NCBI GenBank assembly: GCA_013287585.1
Contig: JABDDN010000005.1
Coordinates: 1-64,000, forward strand
Length of the DNA stretch: 64,000 bases
Source of the DNA: Nitrososphaerota archaeon
GTDB taxonomy: Archaea > Thermoproteota > Nitrososphaeria > Nitrososphaerales > Nitrosopumilaceae
Direction of reading: 5' to 3'
Position numbers and translations under genes: made by a program. The notes below the pieces were generated by a model. It had not been told where the DNA came from and ran no database searches. It saw only the letters and a list, made by a program, of their open reading frames with translations. Shown here in pieces: positions 33,123-42,068 of the stretch. Each line of letters starts with the position of its first letter. The stretch's first letter is position 1.

Positions 33123-34640
33123 TTAAATTCGATTAAGAAATTTTATTTTGATCTTTTTTGGAAGCATTTTTGCATAATGTTTTAGAAATTTATCGTTTGC
33201 AATGTATGCTGTTTTAAAGCCGTTGTTTGTAAAGAATTCCTTCCAAGTATCTGTAAACTCTGGAAATTCTTCTTCACTAAATGATGCTCTTGGTATAACA
33301 TAGTGTGCTGCTGGATACATATCTGATATTTCAAGTGGGATTATTCCAAGGAAAGGATTGAATTGACAGAACTGAATGTCTTCATAATTTTTGGCAAATT
33401 TTTTTCTTAGTTTGTTATATTCTTCTGAAAGATAAAATGGTCGCATTGTCCCATCTGGTATTATTACTATCGTGTTCTTGTTTGACTTGAAATTACGAAC
33501 CATATTGTGAAATGCTGTTATTTCTGGGCGGTGCTGGTCTTCTTTTGAATACAGAAAGATAGCTTTTTCCTTGAATCTTGGAGTAGTATTCATAAAATAC
33601 TGATGATTTTCAGTAAAGACATCTATAGTTTCGAAAAGCTTGGGATGTGATCTGGCCTTTTTAAGAACATATTCCCACAACCTTCCCTCATGAATGGTCT
33701 CCTTTACCCTATCCACTTCAGCTTTTATTACGTACAGGTTGTGTAGTGCAACCTGGTTTATCCTTTCTACATTTTCAAGTGACTGGATTTCTCTTGGAGT
33801 ATGTTTTGAACACACTTCACAATTACAAGAAAAGTATGCCATGTCCTCTAGTCTCATGGTGCTATCTTCCATAATGTATCTGCCATGTTTTGCATAGAGC
33901 ATATACGATGCGGAATCAAAAGTATCACATCCAAGAGCAACGGCAAATGGAATTGTTAATGGATGGCCTGCGCCAAAAAGATGTAAAGGAATGGAATCAG
34001 GCATTTGTCTTTTAGCTGTGATTATCATATTTGCAAGAAGTTTGTATTCATATGATTCCATGAATTCAACTGGGCTGCCAAGAGCTAACATATCAAACCC
34101 ATATTCTACCAAAGTCTTTGTTGATCTCTTTACCAGATCAAAGTGCTCTCCACCTTGGATTGGACCTAGCCAGATCTGACCATTTTTTTCAGAATTGTCA
34201 AGTGTTTCTTTGGAAACTTTGAGTGTGTGATCGACATAGGACTTTGCTCTCTTTTTTGAAAGACCGTATCCGGTTGGTCTATCAAGCGGAATTGCAAAAT
34301 CAGTTCTTATTTTTTGTTCAAATAACGCCATGTCTTTAGGATCGACGTCAACTTTTCCATATTCTAGTACTTGATAACCACCAGAATCTGTCATTATTGC
34401 ACCATCATAATTTATGATGTCATGAATTCCACGTTTTGCTGCTTCATCTCCATAGTTGTTCATTGTGATGTAAGCATTTGTTATGACAAGATCAAAACCC
34501 ATCTCTCTGATTTTTTTAGGAGGAATTGTCTGCTTTACAGGATGAATCACTGGTACATATGCTGGCGTCTCAACTTTGCCATGGTTTGTGTGTAGTATTC
34601 CTATTCTTGCAGCAAGATCGCTCTTTTTAATCTCAAACAT
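33123..34640 (-). CDS. tgtA: Archaeosine tRNA-guanine transglycosylase (ArcTGT)
   Basis: The 505-residue protein exchanges guanine-15 in archaeal tRNAs for preQ0. Seen: the substrate-binding Asp and loop TDSGGYQVLEYG (about 85-96), the barrel motif GPIQGG (about 159-164), LALGSPVEF near 185 and a zinc site with CNCEVC and a later His. After the barrel there is a C-terminal domain similar to archaeal C1/C2, but the chain ends without a clear PUA module, which is shorter than many archaeal relatives. An adenylate-kinase-like gene is nearby on the same strand. Confidence 0.9.
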   Translation of the reverse strand: MFEIKKSDLAARIGILHTNHGKVETPAYVPVIHPVKQTIPPKKIREMGFDLVITNAYITMNNYGDEAAKRGIHDIINYDGAIMTDSGGYQVLEYGKVDVDPKDMALFEQKIRTDFAIPLDRPTGYGLSKKRAKSYVDHTLKVSKETLDNSEKNGQIWLGPIQGGEHFDLVKRSTKTLVEYGFDMLALGSPVEFMESYEYKLLANMIITAKRQMPDSIPLHLFGAGHPLTIPFAVALGCDTFDSASYMLYAKHGRYIMEDSTMRLEDMAYFSCNCEVCSKHTPREIQSLENVERINQVALHNLYVIKAEVDRVKETIHEGRLWEYVLKKARSHPKLFETIDVFTENHQYFMNTTPRFKEKAIFLYSKEDQHRPEITAFHNMVRNFKSNKNTIVIIPDGTMRPFYLSEEYNKLRKKFAKNYEDIQFCQFNPFLGIIPLEISDMYPAAHYVIPRASFSEEEFPEFTDTWKEFFTNNGFKTAYIANDKFLKHYAKMLPKKIKIKFLNRI

Positions 34641-34672
34641 TTCTTATATCATCTGCGGAGCATTATTTGAAG

Positions 34673-35230
34673 TTAGTAGGGAAAGAACCTCTTCAAATCT
34701 CCTTTTTTTGAAATTAATCCAAGCCAATCTACTCGGTCTTCTTGAAATTTACTTTTTTCAAAAAGCATTTCGATTCTTTTAACAACTTTGGAAACTGAAC
34801 TAAGACTAGTATCAATTTGATGAGTCTTTGCTGGACCAAATTTTTTTAAAGCATCATAGAATGTGATTCCTAAAATCTCACTGCCCAAATTTTCTATTGT
34901 TTTTTGTTTAGAATATTTTCTTTTTTTATAAATTGGAATCAACTTGTATGGACTTTTTCTTAGAATTATTGCCATGCTGACTTTATTTCTTGGTATGACA
35001 TATGGAGCCAAGTGTCCTACTATTAGAGAATGAGATATAATTTTTTTATCTAGAATTTTTTGCAAAGCTTTTGTATCTACATCTAGCGTTTCTTTTCCTG
35101 GTACAAATATGCCGTTTTCTATAGCTACCTTGTTTATGTCAATAAGATCAAGATTGAGATTTTTTGCAATCTGTTTTGCCACAGTATGCTTCCCTACTCC
35201 GGGATTTCCAGTTATTACTATAGACAACAC
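34673..35230 (-). CDS. Adenylate kinase-like NTPase (Fap7/AK6 family)
   Basis: The 185-residue protein starts with a P-loop, GNPGVGKHT (8-16), followed by LIDINKVAIENG and a VGHLAPYVIP segment near 71-80. The family (hCINAP/AK6, yeast Fap7) combines weak adenylate-kinase activity with a role in late small-ribosomal-subunit maturation. Adjacent genes act on tRNA and translation, which fits. The start is ATG at 35230. An alternative broad-specificity kinase role cannot be excluded. Confidence 0.8.
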   Translation of the reverse strand: MLSIVITGNPGVGKHTVAKQIAKNLNLDLIDINKVAIENGIFVPGKETLDVDTKALQKILDKKIISHSLIVGHLAPYVIPRNKVSMAIILRKSPYKLIPIYKKRKYSKQKTIENLGSEILGITFYDALKKFGPAKTHQIDTSLSSVSKVVKRIEMLFEKSKFQEDRVDWLGLISKKGDLKRFFPY

Positions 35231-35300
35231 ATACCATCAAATCAAATTGGATTAAACGATTTCTGCAATACTAATAAGAGTAACCATTAGAAAGATTCCC

Positions 35301-36494
35301 ATGCAAATAGGACTGCTGGGCAAAACAAATGTTGGTAAATCTACCTTTTTTTCAGCTGCAACAGAGACTACTGCTCAAATTGGAAATTATCCGTTTACTA
35401 CAATTGAGCCAAATGTAGGAATTGCATATGTGAAGACAGAATGTGCATGCAAACATTTTGGAATTAATCATACACATCCTCTTTGTGTTAGAGGAACTAG
35501 ATTCATTCCTGTGAAACTAATTGATGTGGCAGGTCTTGTTCCTGGTGCACATGAGGGCAAGGGATTAGGCAACAAATTTTTAGATGATGCAAGACAAGCC
35601 GAAGTTTTAATTCATGTAGTTGATGCTTCCGGTTCCACTGATATTCTAGGTCACTCTGTTCCAGCAGGAACGCATGATCCACTTGAGGATTCAAGATTTG
35701 TTGAAGAAGAGTTTGATCAGTGGATGAAACAAATCCTGCAGCGTGAATGGCAAAAGCTAACGCGAGAAATGGAAAACAAAGGTGCAAAACTTGTACAAGG
35801 AATAGCTCAAAGATTCAGTGGACTTGGCATAAAAGAGTACGACATTGAAATTTTAATTCAGCATCTAAACCTGCAAATGAAAAAACCTGCAGATTGGACT
35901 GAAAATGATCTGTACACATTTGTAAAAGAATTAAGAAAAAAAACAAGACCGATGATAATCGCTGCAAACAAGGCAGATCTATGCCATGACCTGTCTGTTG
36001 TTGATAAGCTAAAAGCACATGGACCAGTAATTGCATGTAGTGCAGAAACAGAACTGCTTTTACGAAAGGCATCAAAGAGCGGTCTTGTTGATTATTCTCC
36101 AGGAGAAAAAAATTTCAAAATAAAATATGGGATTAGTCTAAATCCCCAACAACAAAAGGCTCTTGATCTTGCAAACAAGGTAATTACTAAAATTGGAACA
36201 ACCGGTGTACAACAGATCTTAAATGCTGCATGCTTTGATCTTCTTAAACTAATTACTGTGTATCCTGTTGAAGATGAAACCAAACTTTCAAACAAGGACG
36301 GAGAGGTACTGCCAGATGCACGGTTGTTATTTCCAGGTTCTACAGCAAAAGACTTGGCCCAGACAGTGCATGCTGACTTGGCAAAGGGATTTTTGCATGC
36401 CATAGATGCTAAAACAAAACAGAGGATAGGAGCACAGCATCAATTAAAAAACGGTGATGTCATAAAAATAGTGTCAACTTTGAGTAGGGGATAA
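35301..36494 (+). CDS. OBG/YchF-related GTPase with TGS domain
   Basis: The 397-residue protein has a G1 motif GKTNVGKST (7-15), a FTTIEPN switch region (32-38), G3 in DVAGLVPGAHEGKGLG and G4 in ANKAD near 228-232. The C-terminal TGS domain starts near LLFPGSTAKDLAQ and ends NGDVIKIVSTLSRG. The type is the archaeal/eukaryotic Obg-like family thought to act with ribosomes. The kae1 gene begins one base after its stop, so translation is probably coupled. Confidence 0.87.
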   Translation: MQIGLLGKTNVGKSTFFSAATETTAQIGNYPFTTIEPNVGIAYVKTECACKHFGINHTHPLCVRGTRFIPVKLIDVAGLVPGAHEGKGLGNKFLDDARQAEVLIHVVDASGSTDILGHSVPAGTHDPLEDSRFVEEEFDQWMKQILQREWQKLTREMENKGAKLVQGIAQRFSGLGIKEYDIEILIQHLNLQMKKPADWTENDLYTFVKELRKKTRPMIIAANKADLCHDLSVVDKLKAHGPVIACSAETELLLRKASKSGLVDYSPGEKNFKIKYGISLNPQQQKALDLANKVITKIGTTGVQQILNAACFDLLKLITVYPVEDETKLSNKDGEVLPDARLLFPGSTAKDLAQTVHADLAKGFLHAIDAKTKQRIGAQHQLKNGDVIKIVSTLSRG

Positions 36495-36495
36495 A

Positions 36496-37479
36496 ATGTT
36501 AGGTCTTGGTATTGAAAGCACTGCACATACATTTTCATGTGCAATATTAGAAAAAAAAGGAAAGAAGGGAAAAATTCTTTCAGACATTAGAAGAATCTAT
36601 AGACCTCCTGATGGTGAGGGAATTCATCCACGTGAAGCCTCTAGGCATCATGCTGAAAACTCACCAGAGGTTCTCTCAGAATGCCTGCAAAAAGCTGGCG
36701 TAAAAATGAATGATCTTGATATTATTTCATATGCAGCAGGACCTGGACTGGGACCTTGTCTGAGAATTGGTGCAGTTGTTGCAAGATCATTGGCATCATA
36801 TTATAAAATTCCAGTATATCCAGTGAATCATGCATTGGGACACATTGAGCTTGGAAAGATGCTAACTGGTGCAAAAGATCCTTTGGTATTACTTGTTTCT
36901 GGAGGCCATACCATGATACTTGCATTCTTATCAAAAAAATGGCGAGTCTTTGGAGAAACTTTGGACATTACACTAGGACAACTCTTAGATCAAATTGGAA
37001 GATCAGCTGGATTTGCATCACCATGTGGAACAAAAATTGAAGAGCTTGCATCAAAGTCAACCAATTATGTCAACCTTCCATATGTAGTAAAAGGAAATGA
37101 TGTTTCATTTTCTGGTCTTCTTTCTGCAACAAAGCAAATAATGCCAAAGGGTTTGGAGGATGCTTGTTTTTCATTACAGGAAACTGCATTTGCAATGATT
37201 GGCGAAGCTACAGAACGTGCGCTTTCATTTACAGGCAAAAAGGAACTGTTGATAGTAGGTGGTGTTGCTGCAAACAAAAGGCTATCAGAAATTCTACAAA
37301 GCGTCTGCAAAAGACACAACTGCAAATTTTTTGTTTCTCCAAGGCAATATGCAGGTGACTGTGGTTCTCAAATCTCTTGGACAGGTTTGTTAGAATCTTC
37401 CACAAAACAAGGTGTTCCTTTAGAAGAAACTTTTGTGAAACAATCTTGGAGACTTGATACTGTAGAGGTAATGTATTAG
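36496..37479 (+). CDS. kae1: KEOPS complex catalytic subunit Kae1 (tRNA t6A synthase)
   Basis: The 327-residue ASKHA-fold protein transfers threonyl-carbamoyl to A37 of ANN-decoding tRNAs. Seen: LGIESTAHTFS at the start, the metal-binding NHALGHIE (His at about 114 and 118), LLVSGGHT, the nucleotide-binding GGVAANKRL near 255-263 and GDCGSQISW near the end. Length is typical (about 325). It follows the GTPase by one base. bud32 lies 415 bases past its stop on the same strand. Confidence 0.93.
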   Translation: MLGLGIESTAHTFSCAILEKKGKKGKILSDIRRIYRPPDGEGIHPREASRHHAENSPEVLSECLQKAGVKMNDLDIISYAAGPGLGPCLRIGAVVARSLASYYKIPVYPVNHALGHIELGKMLTGAKDPLVLLVSGGHTMILAFLSKKWRVFGETLDITLGQLLDQIGRSAGFASPCGTKIEELASKSTNYVNLPYVVKGNDVSFSGLLSATKQIMPKGLEDACFSLQETAFAMIGEATERALSFTGKKELLIVGGVAANKRLSEILQSVCKRHNCKFFVSPRQYAGDCGSQISWTGLLESSTKQGVPLEETFVKQSWRLDTVEVMY

Positions 37480-37799
37480 TTTTTTTGTGCTGATATCGCT
37501 TCTTCTATTGCCTTGAGCCATTTGCCTGTGTTAAATACGCCAAATTTGTACGTCTTTTCGCCCTGATCTGTCTTTACTTTGATTCTGACTTTTGTTATTA
37601 ACCAGCCCTCTTTACCGGCCTCAACGATCTGGTTTAGTTTGACATCAAGAACAGTCTCGCCAATTTTTTTTGAAAAATCTGCTATCCTGCCTTTTGTCTT
37701 ATCAAAGGCAACTCGCATATTTGTTAATGTCAAAACTCCAATACCTAATGAATCCTCCGAACAATCCTCTTGCATTATTCTTTTTTCTGATTCTTCCAT
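37476..37799 (-). CDS. PH/GRAM-like small protein of unknown function
   Basis: The 107-residue protein is beta-rich with GIGVLTLTNMRVAFDK (about 19-34), a VDVKLNQIVEAGKEGW-like strand pattern, and a C-terminal helix WLKAIEEAISAQ. The order of strands plus final helix resembles a PH/GRAM-type domain, which can bind lipids or proteins. It lies on the opposite strand between kae1 and bud32, overlapping the kae1 stop by four bases. Unknown partner. Confidence 0.55.
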   Translation of the reverse strand: MEESEKRIMQEDCSEDSLGIGVLTLTNMRVAFDKTKGRIADFSKKIGETVLDVKLNQIVEAGKEGWLITKVRIKVKTDQGEKTYKFGVFNTGKWLKAIEEAISAQKN

Positions 37800-37893
37800 G
37801 ATGATATGATCTTCATCTACATGTTATAACTCTATTTTCTGCTAAGAGAAAGGATTGTCATTTAAATTACGTTTTAAGTTAGTATACACGCTA

Positions 37894-38514
37894 TTGAAAT
37901 TGTTAAAAAAAGGTGCAGAGGCTGACATTTATCTCACAATGTGGAATGGAAAGAAAGCCGTTTTAAAAATTAGACAAAAAAAAGATTACCGAAATGATAT
38001 ACTTGACAAAAGAATACGAATGCAAAGGACAGTGCGAGAATCTGAAATAATTTCTGACATCAAGTCGTTTGGAGTCCGCTCACCGCTGGTATATTTTGTT
38101 GATCCAAAAAAATGTGAAATCTATATTCAATATATTGATGGAATTCCAGCTAAAGATCTCTCAAACCCTAAAATAATTAAAACATGTGAGGAGATAGGAA
38201 AGATTGTGGGGTTGCTGCACAAAAATGGAATCATGCATGGAGATCTTACCACATCAAACTTTATTGTACAAAAAGACAAAGTTTTTGTCATTGATTTTGG
38301 GCTTGCACAAAGGACAAATAAGACGGAAGATCACGCAATAGATCTTAGATTGTTAAAAGAAATTCTAAACAGTGCACATGCTCATATTGTGGAAAAAGCT
38401 TGGACTTCATTCCTTAAGGGGTATAAAAAAATAGTTGGCGTTTCAAGACATAATCGTGTTCTAATACAGGTGTCTGTCATAGAAAGCCGAGGAAGATACG
38501 CTAACGTTGTCTAA
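37894..38514 (+). CDS. bud32: KEOPS complex kinase/ATPase Bud32
   Basis: The protein is about 206 residues, starting at TTG 37894 (KLLKKGAEADIYL, where the family normally begins). It has a nucleotide-loop region, Lys in KAVLKIRQKKDYR, the catalytic HGDLTTSNF and the metal motif IDFGLA, then the basic tail expected to contact tRNA. An in-frame upstream TTG at 37855 would add 13 residues, but a TTTAAATT box about 29 bases upstream of 37894 favours the short form. It overlaps rdgB by eight bases; kae1 is just upstream, so the two KEOPS genes are clustered. Confidence 0.9.
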   Translation: MKLLKKGAEADIYLTMWNGKKAVLKIRQKKDYRNDILDKRIRMQRTVRESEIISDIKSFGVRSPLVYFVDPKKCEIYIQYIDGIPAKDLSNPKIIKTCEEIGKIVGLLHKNGIMHGDLTTSNFIVQKDKVFVIDFGLAQRTNKTEDHAIDLRLLKEILNSAHAHIVEKAWTSFLKGYKKIVGVSRHNRVLIQVSVIESRGRYANVV

Positions 38515-39067
38515 TGTTTTATTTGCGTCTTCAAATGAAAACAAGTACAAAGAAGCAAAAGCGATCCTATCAAAATTTGACATAAATCTAGACTTTTTCA
38601 AATGTCGTCTTGAAGAAATTCAGGCAGATACCTTAGAAGAAATAGCACTACACAAAGTCACTCAAGCATTTTCACAATGCTCAAAACCAGTAATCGTAGA
38701 AGATGATGGGCTTTTTATTGAATCGCTAGGTGGTTTTCCTGGTCCTTACTCGGCTTTTGCATTTAAGACAATTGGAAACAAGGGAATTCTAAATTTATTA
38801 AAAACAAAAAGAAATGCAAAATTTCAATCTGTCATAGCATACTGTGAAAGAAAAAATGATGTGATGCTGTTCAAGGCTTCAGTAGATGGAAAGATTTCGA
38901 GAAAACTAATGGGCATCAAATGGGGATACGATCCCATCTTTATTCCAGCAGGTCAAAACAAAACATATGCCAAATTAAGAGAGAAAAATTTGGTTTCACA
39001 CAGATATCTTGCACTACGAAAATTTGCTATGTGGCATTTGCATGGGCAGCAATCCAGCGATCGATAA
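38507..39067 (+). CDS. rdgB: XTP/dITP diphosphatase (HAM1/RdgB family)
   Basis: The 186-residue protein hydrolyses non-canonical purine triphosphates. Seen: FASSNENKYKEAKAIL (6-21), EDDGLFIESLGGFPGPYSA (about 65-83) and WGYDPIF near 144. These are the substrate and magnesium sites of the family. It overlaps bud32 by eight bases, a common arrangement in this lineage, and its 3' end overlaps the convergent taw1 gene by 41 bases. Confidence 0.92.
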   Translation: MSNVLFASSNENKYKEAKAILSKFDINLDFFKCRLEEIQADTLEEIALHKVTQAFSQCSKPVIVEDDGLFIESLGGFPGPYSAFAFKTIGNKGILNLLKTKRNAKFQSVIAYCERKNDVMLFKASVDGKISRKLMGIKWGYDPIFIPAGQNKTYAKLREKNLVSHRYLALRKFAMWHLHGQQSSDR

Positions 39068-40055
39068 TCCTGTTTTGATTCTGCAGTACTACAATTCTAG
39101 AAACTGAACTCTCATCCATTACTGAATAAATCTCACTTTGTTTTACAATCTGATCTGCGAAATGTCTTACTTCGGGCATTTCTAGTGTGTTTGAATATTC
39201 CAGTCTGTTTGTAGAGCGTCCAACATGCATGTAGGATTTTGTTTCAATAAAATGAACATTGGCACGCTTGAACATTTGTGCAAACTTTGGGATCAACTCC
39301 TCGCCAGTGTTGTAATCTTTGATCAAAGTGATCCTAAGTACTGTTCTTGTATTTAGCTTTGAAAGCATCTCAAGACTGGTATTCCATCTTTTCCATGCAT
39401 CACTGTATCTTGGTTTGTTTATTTTTTGGAATGTTTCTTCATCTGGTGCATTTGTAGAAAGATAAAGCTGTGTTGGTAAGGCATCTTCATCTTGTAATCT
39501 CTGTATCATATCTGGCTCTTGGCCGTTTGTTACAAGAAAAATGGATTTAGTTTCAGGAAAAGTCTTTAGATATTTTATCAACTGGGGAAGCTGCGGATAC
39601 ATTGTTGGCTCTCCAGATAGAGAAATGGCATAATGGCTTGGAAGCAATGACTCATCAAGCTTTTTTCTGTCCTGTCGGGGGTCGCCATAATGACCCATGA
39701 TCAACTTTCTTCTCTCTTCCATCAGATTGGTGACAATCTCTTCTGGTGTTGCTACTTTATCTGGAGGCATTTGCATAGAATTGTAAAACTCCATTGGTCT
39801 CCAGCAGTACACGCATCTGTTCTCACAATACATTCCGGCTGGAGAGAACTCCATGCACCGGTGGGTTGTTATTCCATAAAATTTCATTTTGTAACAATCA
39901 CCTTCACCTTTGAATGATTTTTTTGTCCAATGACACAGCTCTACGGTAGAATGGTCAGAGACTCCATACTTTGCCTTTTTTAGCTGGCTTGTTATCTTTG
40001 GCGTAATCTGTATTATTTCGTTATTGGACTCAACAGTCTCGCCAGAACAGCTCAT
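39027..40055 (-). CDS. taw1: 4-demethylwyosine synthase (radical SAM, Taw1/TYW1)
   Basis: The 342-residue protein builds the tricyclic core of wyosine at G37 of tRNA-Phe. Seen: the radical-SAM triad CENRCVYCW (about 77-85), an earlier Cys-rich stretch for a second cluster (ELCHWTKKS, GDCYKMKFYG, HRCMEFSP), SLSGEPTMYP near 145 and the LVTNGQEPD strand near 171. Archaeal Taw1 lacks the flavodoxin domain of TYW1, as here. The 41-base tail overlap with rdgB is convergent. Length is typical. Confidence 0.92.
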   Translation of the reverse strand: MSCSGETVESNNEIIQITPKITSQLKKAKYGVSDHSTVELCHWTKKSFKGEGDCYKMKFYGITTHRCMEFSPAGMYCENRCVYCWRPMEFYNSMQMPPDKVATPEEIVTNLMEERRKLIMGHYGDPRQDRKKLDESLLPSHYAISLSGEPTMYPQLPQLIKYLKTFPETKSIFLVTNGQEPDMIQRLQDEDALPTQLYLSTNAPDEETFQKINKPRYSDAWKRWNTSLEMLSKLNTRTVLRITLIKDYNTGEELIPKFAQMFKRANVHFIETKSYMHVGRSTNRLEYSNTLEMPEVRHFADQIVKQSEIYSVMDESSVSRIVVLQNQNRIIDRWIAAHANAT

Positions 40056-40124
40056 AGGTTTTATTTCTCCTAGTTTTAATTAAATCTACAGATAATGCTT
40101 AAAATTTTAGCATGCGTATTGGTT

Positions 40125-40358
40125 TTATAGGCATGCGTTGTTTTCTACTGGAATACACAAAATTTTTTGCAAATAAATCATGCCATAAAATACTAAAGCA
40201 GAACTTATTCCCATGGCAACATACCACTTTATACCTTTTAGCATAATTTGAAATATTTTTCCAGTCATAAATAAACCTACAGCTGATTGTCGAGTTTGAT
40301 TAGATATCAAAATTCTTACATCAAATTTACAAAATTGTATTGAGATATTTTTTAGCAT
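40125..40358 (-). CDS. Possible small membrane protein
   Basis: From Met at about 40358 the frame gives 77 residues with one convincing helix, GIKWYVAMGISSALVFYGMIYL. Earlier codons to 40406 are also open. The N-terminal part is unremarkable and a much shorter protein starting at an internal Met is possible. It fills most of the gap between taw1 and the alcohol dehydrogenase gene. Weakly supported. Confidence 0.3.
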   Translation of the reverse strand: MLKNISIQFCKFDVRILISNQTRQSAVGLFMTGKIFQIMLKGIKWYVAMGISSALVFYGMIYLQKILCIPVENNACL

Positions 40359-40448
40359 GTTACAGATAGACAATTTATAATAAAACAAAATTTTATGAAC
40401 AGACAATTTGCATAACTATCTTATATTGCAGGCAAAATACCACTAGAC

Positions 40449-41501
40449 ATGGATGCTGCAAGGATAGTTAAGATAAACGAACCCTTGGAAGTTCAAAAAC
40501 TTGAAACTCCAAAACCAAAAGGCTCTCAAGTTTTAATTAAAGTTCAATCTGCAGGTGTTTGTCACAGTGATATTCACCTTTGGGAGGGAGGCTATCAAGG
40601 TATTGGGGATCAATTTATGAAAACAACTGATAGGGGAGTAAAATATCCATTGACTCCTGGACACGAGATTGCAGGAGTCGTAGATACCATGGGTGAAGAA
40701 GTAGAGGGGTTTGCAAAAAATGACAAAGTTCTGGTTTTTCCTTGGATAGGAGAAGGTCTGTGTCCTGCATGTAGAGTAGGAGAAGAAAATTTATGTGATA
40801 AACCAAGGTCACTTGGAGTTTACAATGACGGTGGTTATGCAGAATACGTACTTGTTCCAAATTACAAATATCTTGCAAAAATTGGAGACATGGATACTGA
40901 TACTAGTGCACCCTTATCATGTTCAGCACTAACAGCATATGGTGCAGTAAAGAATACCTCAATAAAACCATCAGATAATGTTGTTATCGTCGGTGCCGGT
41001 GGATTGGGTTTGATGGCAATGCAGCTTGCAAAAGCCGTTACTGGTGCAAGGATTATTGCTATGGATGTAAATGATGATAAATTACAAGTTGCAAAACAAA
41101 GTGGTGCAGATCTTATTATTAATTCAAAGAAAGAAGATGCGGTAAAAGCTGTAATGGAATTAACTGGCAATCTTGGTGCTGATGCTGTAATTGATTTTGT
41201 CAATGCAACCAACACCGTAGAAATAGACATGCAAATACTTCGACGAAGAGCTAGAGTAGTCCTTGTAGGACTTTTTGGTGGAGCATTACAGCTAAATTTA
41301 GTTACAATGCCAACAAGAGCATACAAGCTTATTGGCTCATACACTGGCTCGATGACTGATATGATTGAATTAATCTCTCTTGCAAATAGAGGTGTGATTA
41401 AACCTCTTGTTTCAAATCGATTCAAGCTTAATCAGGCCACAGAAGCACTGTCAATGCTAAAAGCAGGCAAGATAATCGGTAGAGGAATAATAAACCCCTG
41501 A
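40449..41501 (+). CDS. Zinc-dependent alcohol dehydrogenase, Sulfolobus-like
   Basis: The 350-residue medium-chain dehydrogenase has catalytic zinc ligands in CHSDIHLW (Cys38) and GHEIAG (His about 69). Its structural-zinc lobe reads GEGLCPACRVGEENLC, where Glu replaces the first Cys exactly as in the Sulfolobus enzyme. The coenzyme site is GAGGLGLMAMQLA and an acidic residue follows in IIAMDVN, which favours NAD. Substrates are probably primary or secondary alcohols or aldehydes. It stands alone just upstream of tRNA-His. Confidence 0.88.
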   Translation: MDAARIVKINEPLEVQKLETPKPKGSQVLIKVQSAGVCHSDIHLWEGGYQGIGDQFMKTTDRGVKYPLTPGHEIAGVVDTMGEEVEGFAKNDKVLVFPWIGEGLCPACRVGEENLCDKPRSLGVYNDGGYAEYVLVPNYKYLAKIGDMDTDTSAPLSCSALTAYGAVKNTSIKPSDNVVIVGAGGLGLMAMQLAKAVTGARIIAMDVNDDKLQVAKQSGADLIINSKKEDAVKAVMELTGNLGADAVIDFVNATNTVEIDMQILRRRARVVLVGLFGGALQLNLVTMPTRAYKLIGSYTGSMTDMIELISLANRGVIKPLVSNRFKLNQATEALSMLKAGKIIGRGIINP

Positions 41502-41592
41502 CTTTTCGTTTTTTGATTTTTACTTACGCAACAGACAAATTCTAACTGTATCAGTTAAGATTAATACTGGACTGGAAAGGAACGTTCTTTGT

Positions 41593-41665
41593 GGCCCTTG
41601 TAGTACAGTGGCCAGTATAGGGGACTGTGGATCCCCGGACAGGGGTTCGATTCCCCTCAAGGGCC
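41593..41665 (+). tRNA. tRNA-His (anticodon GTG)
   Basis: The fold has the extra G-1 (41593) paired to C73 (41665), acceptor GCCCTTG/CAAGGGC, the anticodon stem GGGGA/TCCCC with loop CTGTGGA (anticodon GTG), and the T-arm AGGGG-TTCGATT-CCCCT. G-1 is genome-encoded, the hallmark of this tRNA. No intron. Confidence 0.95.
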
Positions 41666-41671
41666 TTTTTT
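41666..41671 (+). terminator. T-run after tRNA-His
   Basis: A run of T bases directly follows the tRNA 3' end, as expected for archaeal termination. It lies at the 3' end of the minus-strand gene that follows. Confidence 0.5.
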
Positions 41672-42020
41672 AAAATATTCCGAATTTGCTTGATTCCATC
41701 TCTTCTTTGATGGCTAGCTTGACTTTCAGGTTCTTCTGAGTAACCTTCTCGGTAAGCCAAGTCAAAAATTTCTTTTCAAGACCATTTCCCTTAATTCTAT
41801 CAAAATCAGGACCAAGCTGGTCTGATAGTCTTCTTACCATCGTTTTATTGACACAAACCACGTAAAAGTGCCAACCAAAGGCAAATTCAGAATCAGTGAC
41901 AATAAACTCGTTTTCACCATGTACCATCTGCTCCAGATTGCTTAGTGTAGAAATTATCGCCTTGCTGGTGTTATCATAATCAATGGCAGACACGTTGATG
42001 TTTATTCTTTCTTCCATCAA
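41670..42020 (-). CDS. Conserved soluble protein of unknown function
   Basis: The 116-residue protein (second Met is an equal start) has FAFGWHFYVVCVNKTMVRRL in the middle and a Lys-rich helical C-terminus (LTWLTEKVTQKNLKVKLAIKEEM). No signal or membrane helix. It is minus-strand and ends four bases from tRNA-His. A ligand-binding ACT-like or small alpha/beta fold is possible but not supported by a named motif. Confidence 0.55.
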   Translation of the reverse strand: MMEERININVSAIDYDNTSKAIISTLSNLEQMVHGENEFIVTDSEFAFGWHFYVVCVNKTMVRRLSDQLGPDFDRIKGNGLEKKFLTWLTEKVTQKNLKVKLAIKEEMESSKFGIF

Positions 42021-42068
42021 ATTCCATACGTCAATTCCAGATAAAAAGCTGACTGATTAATTGTTCAT

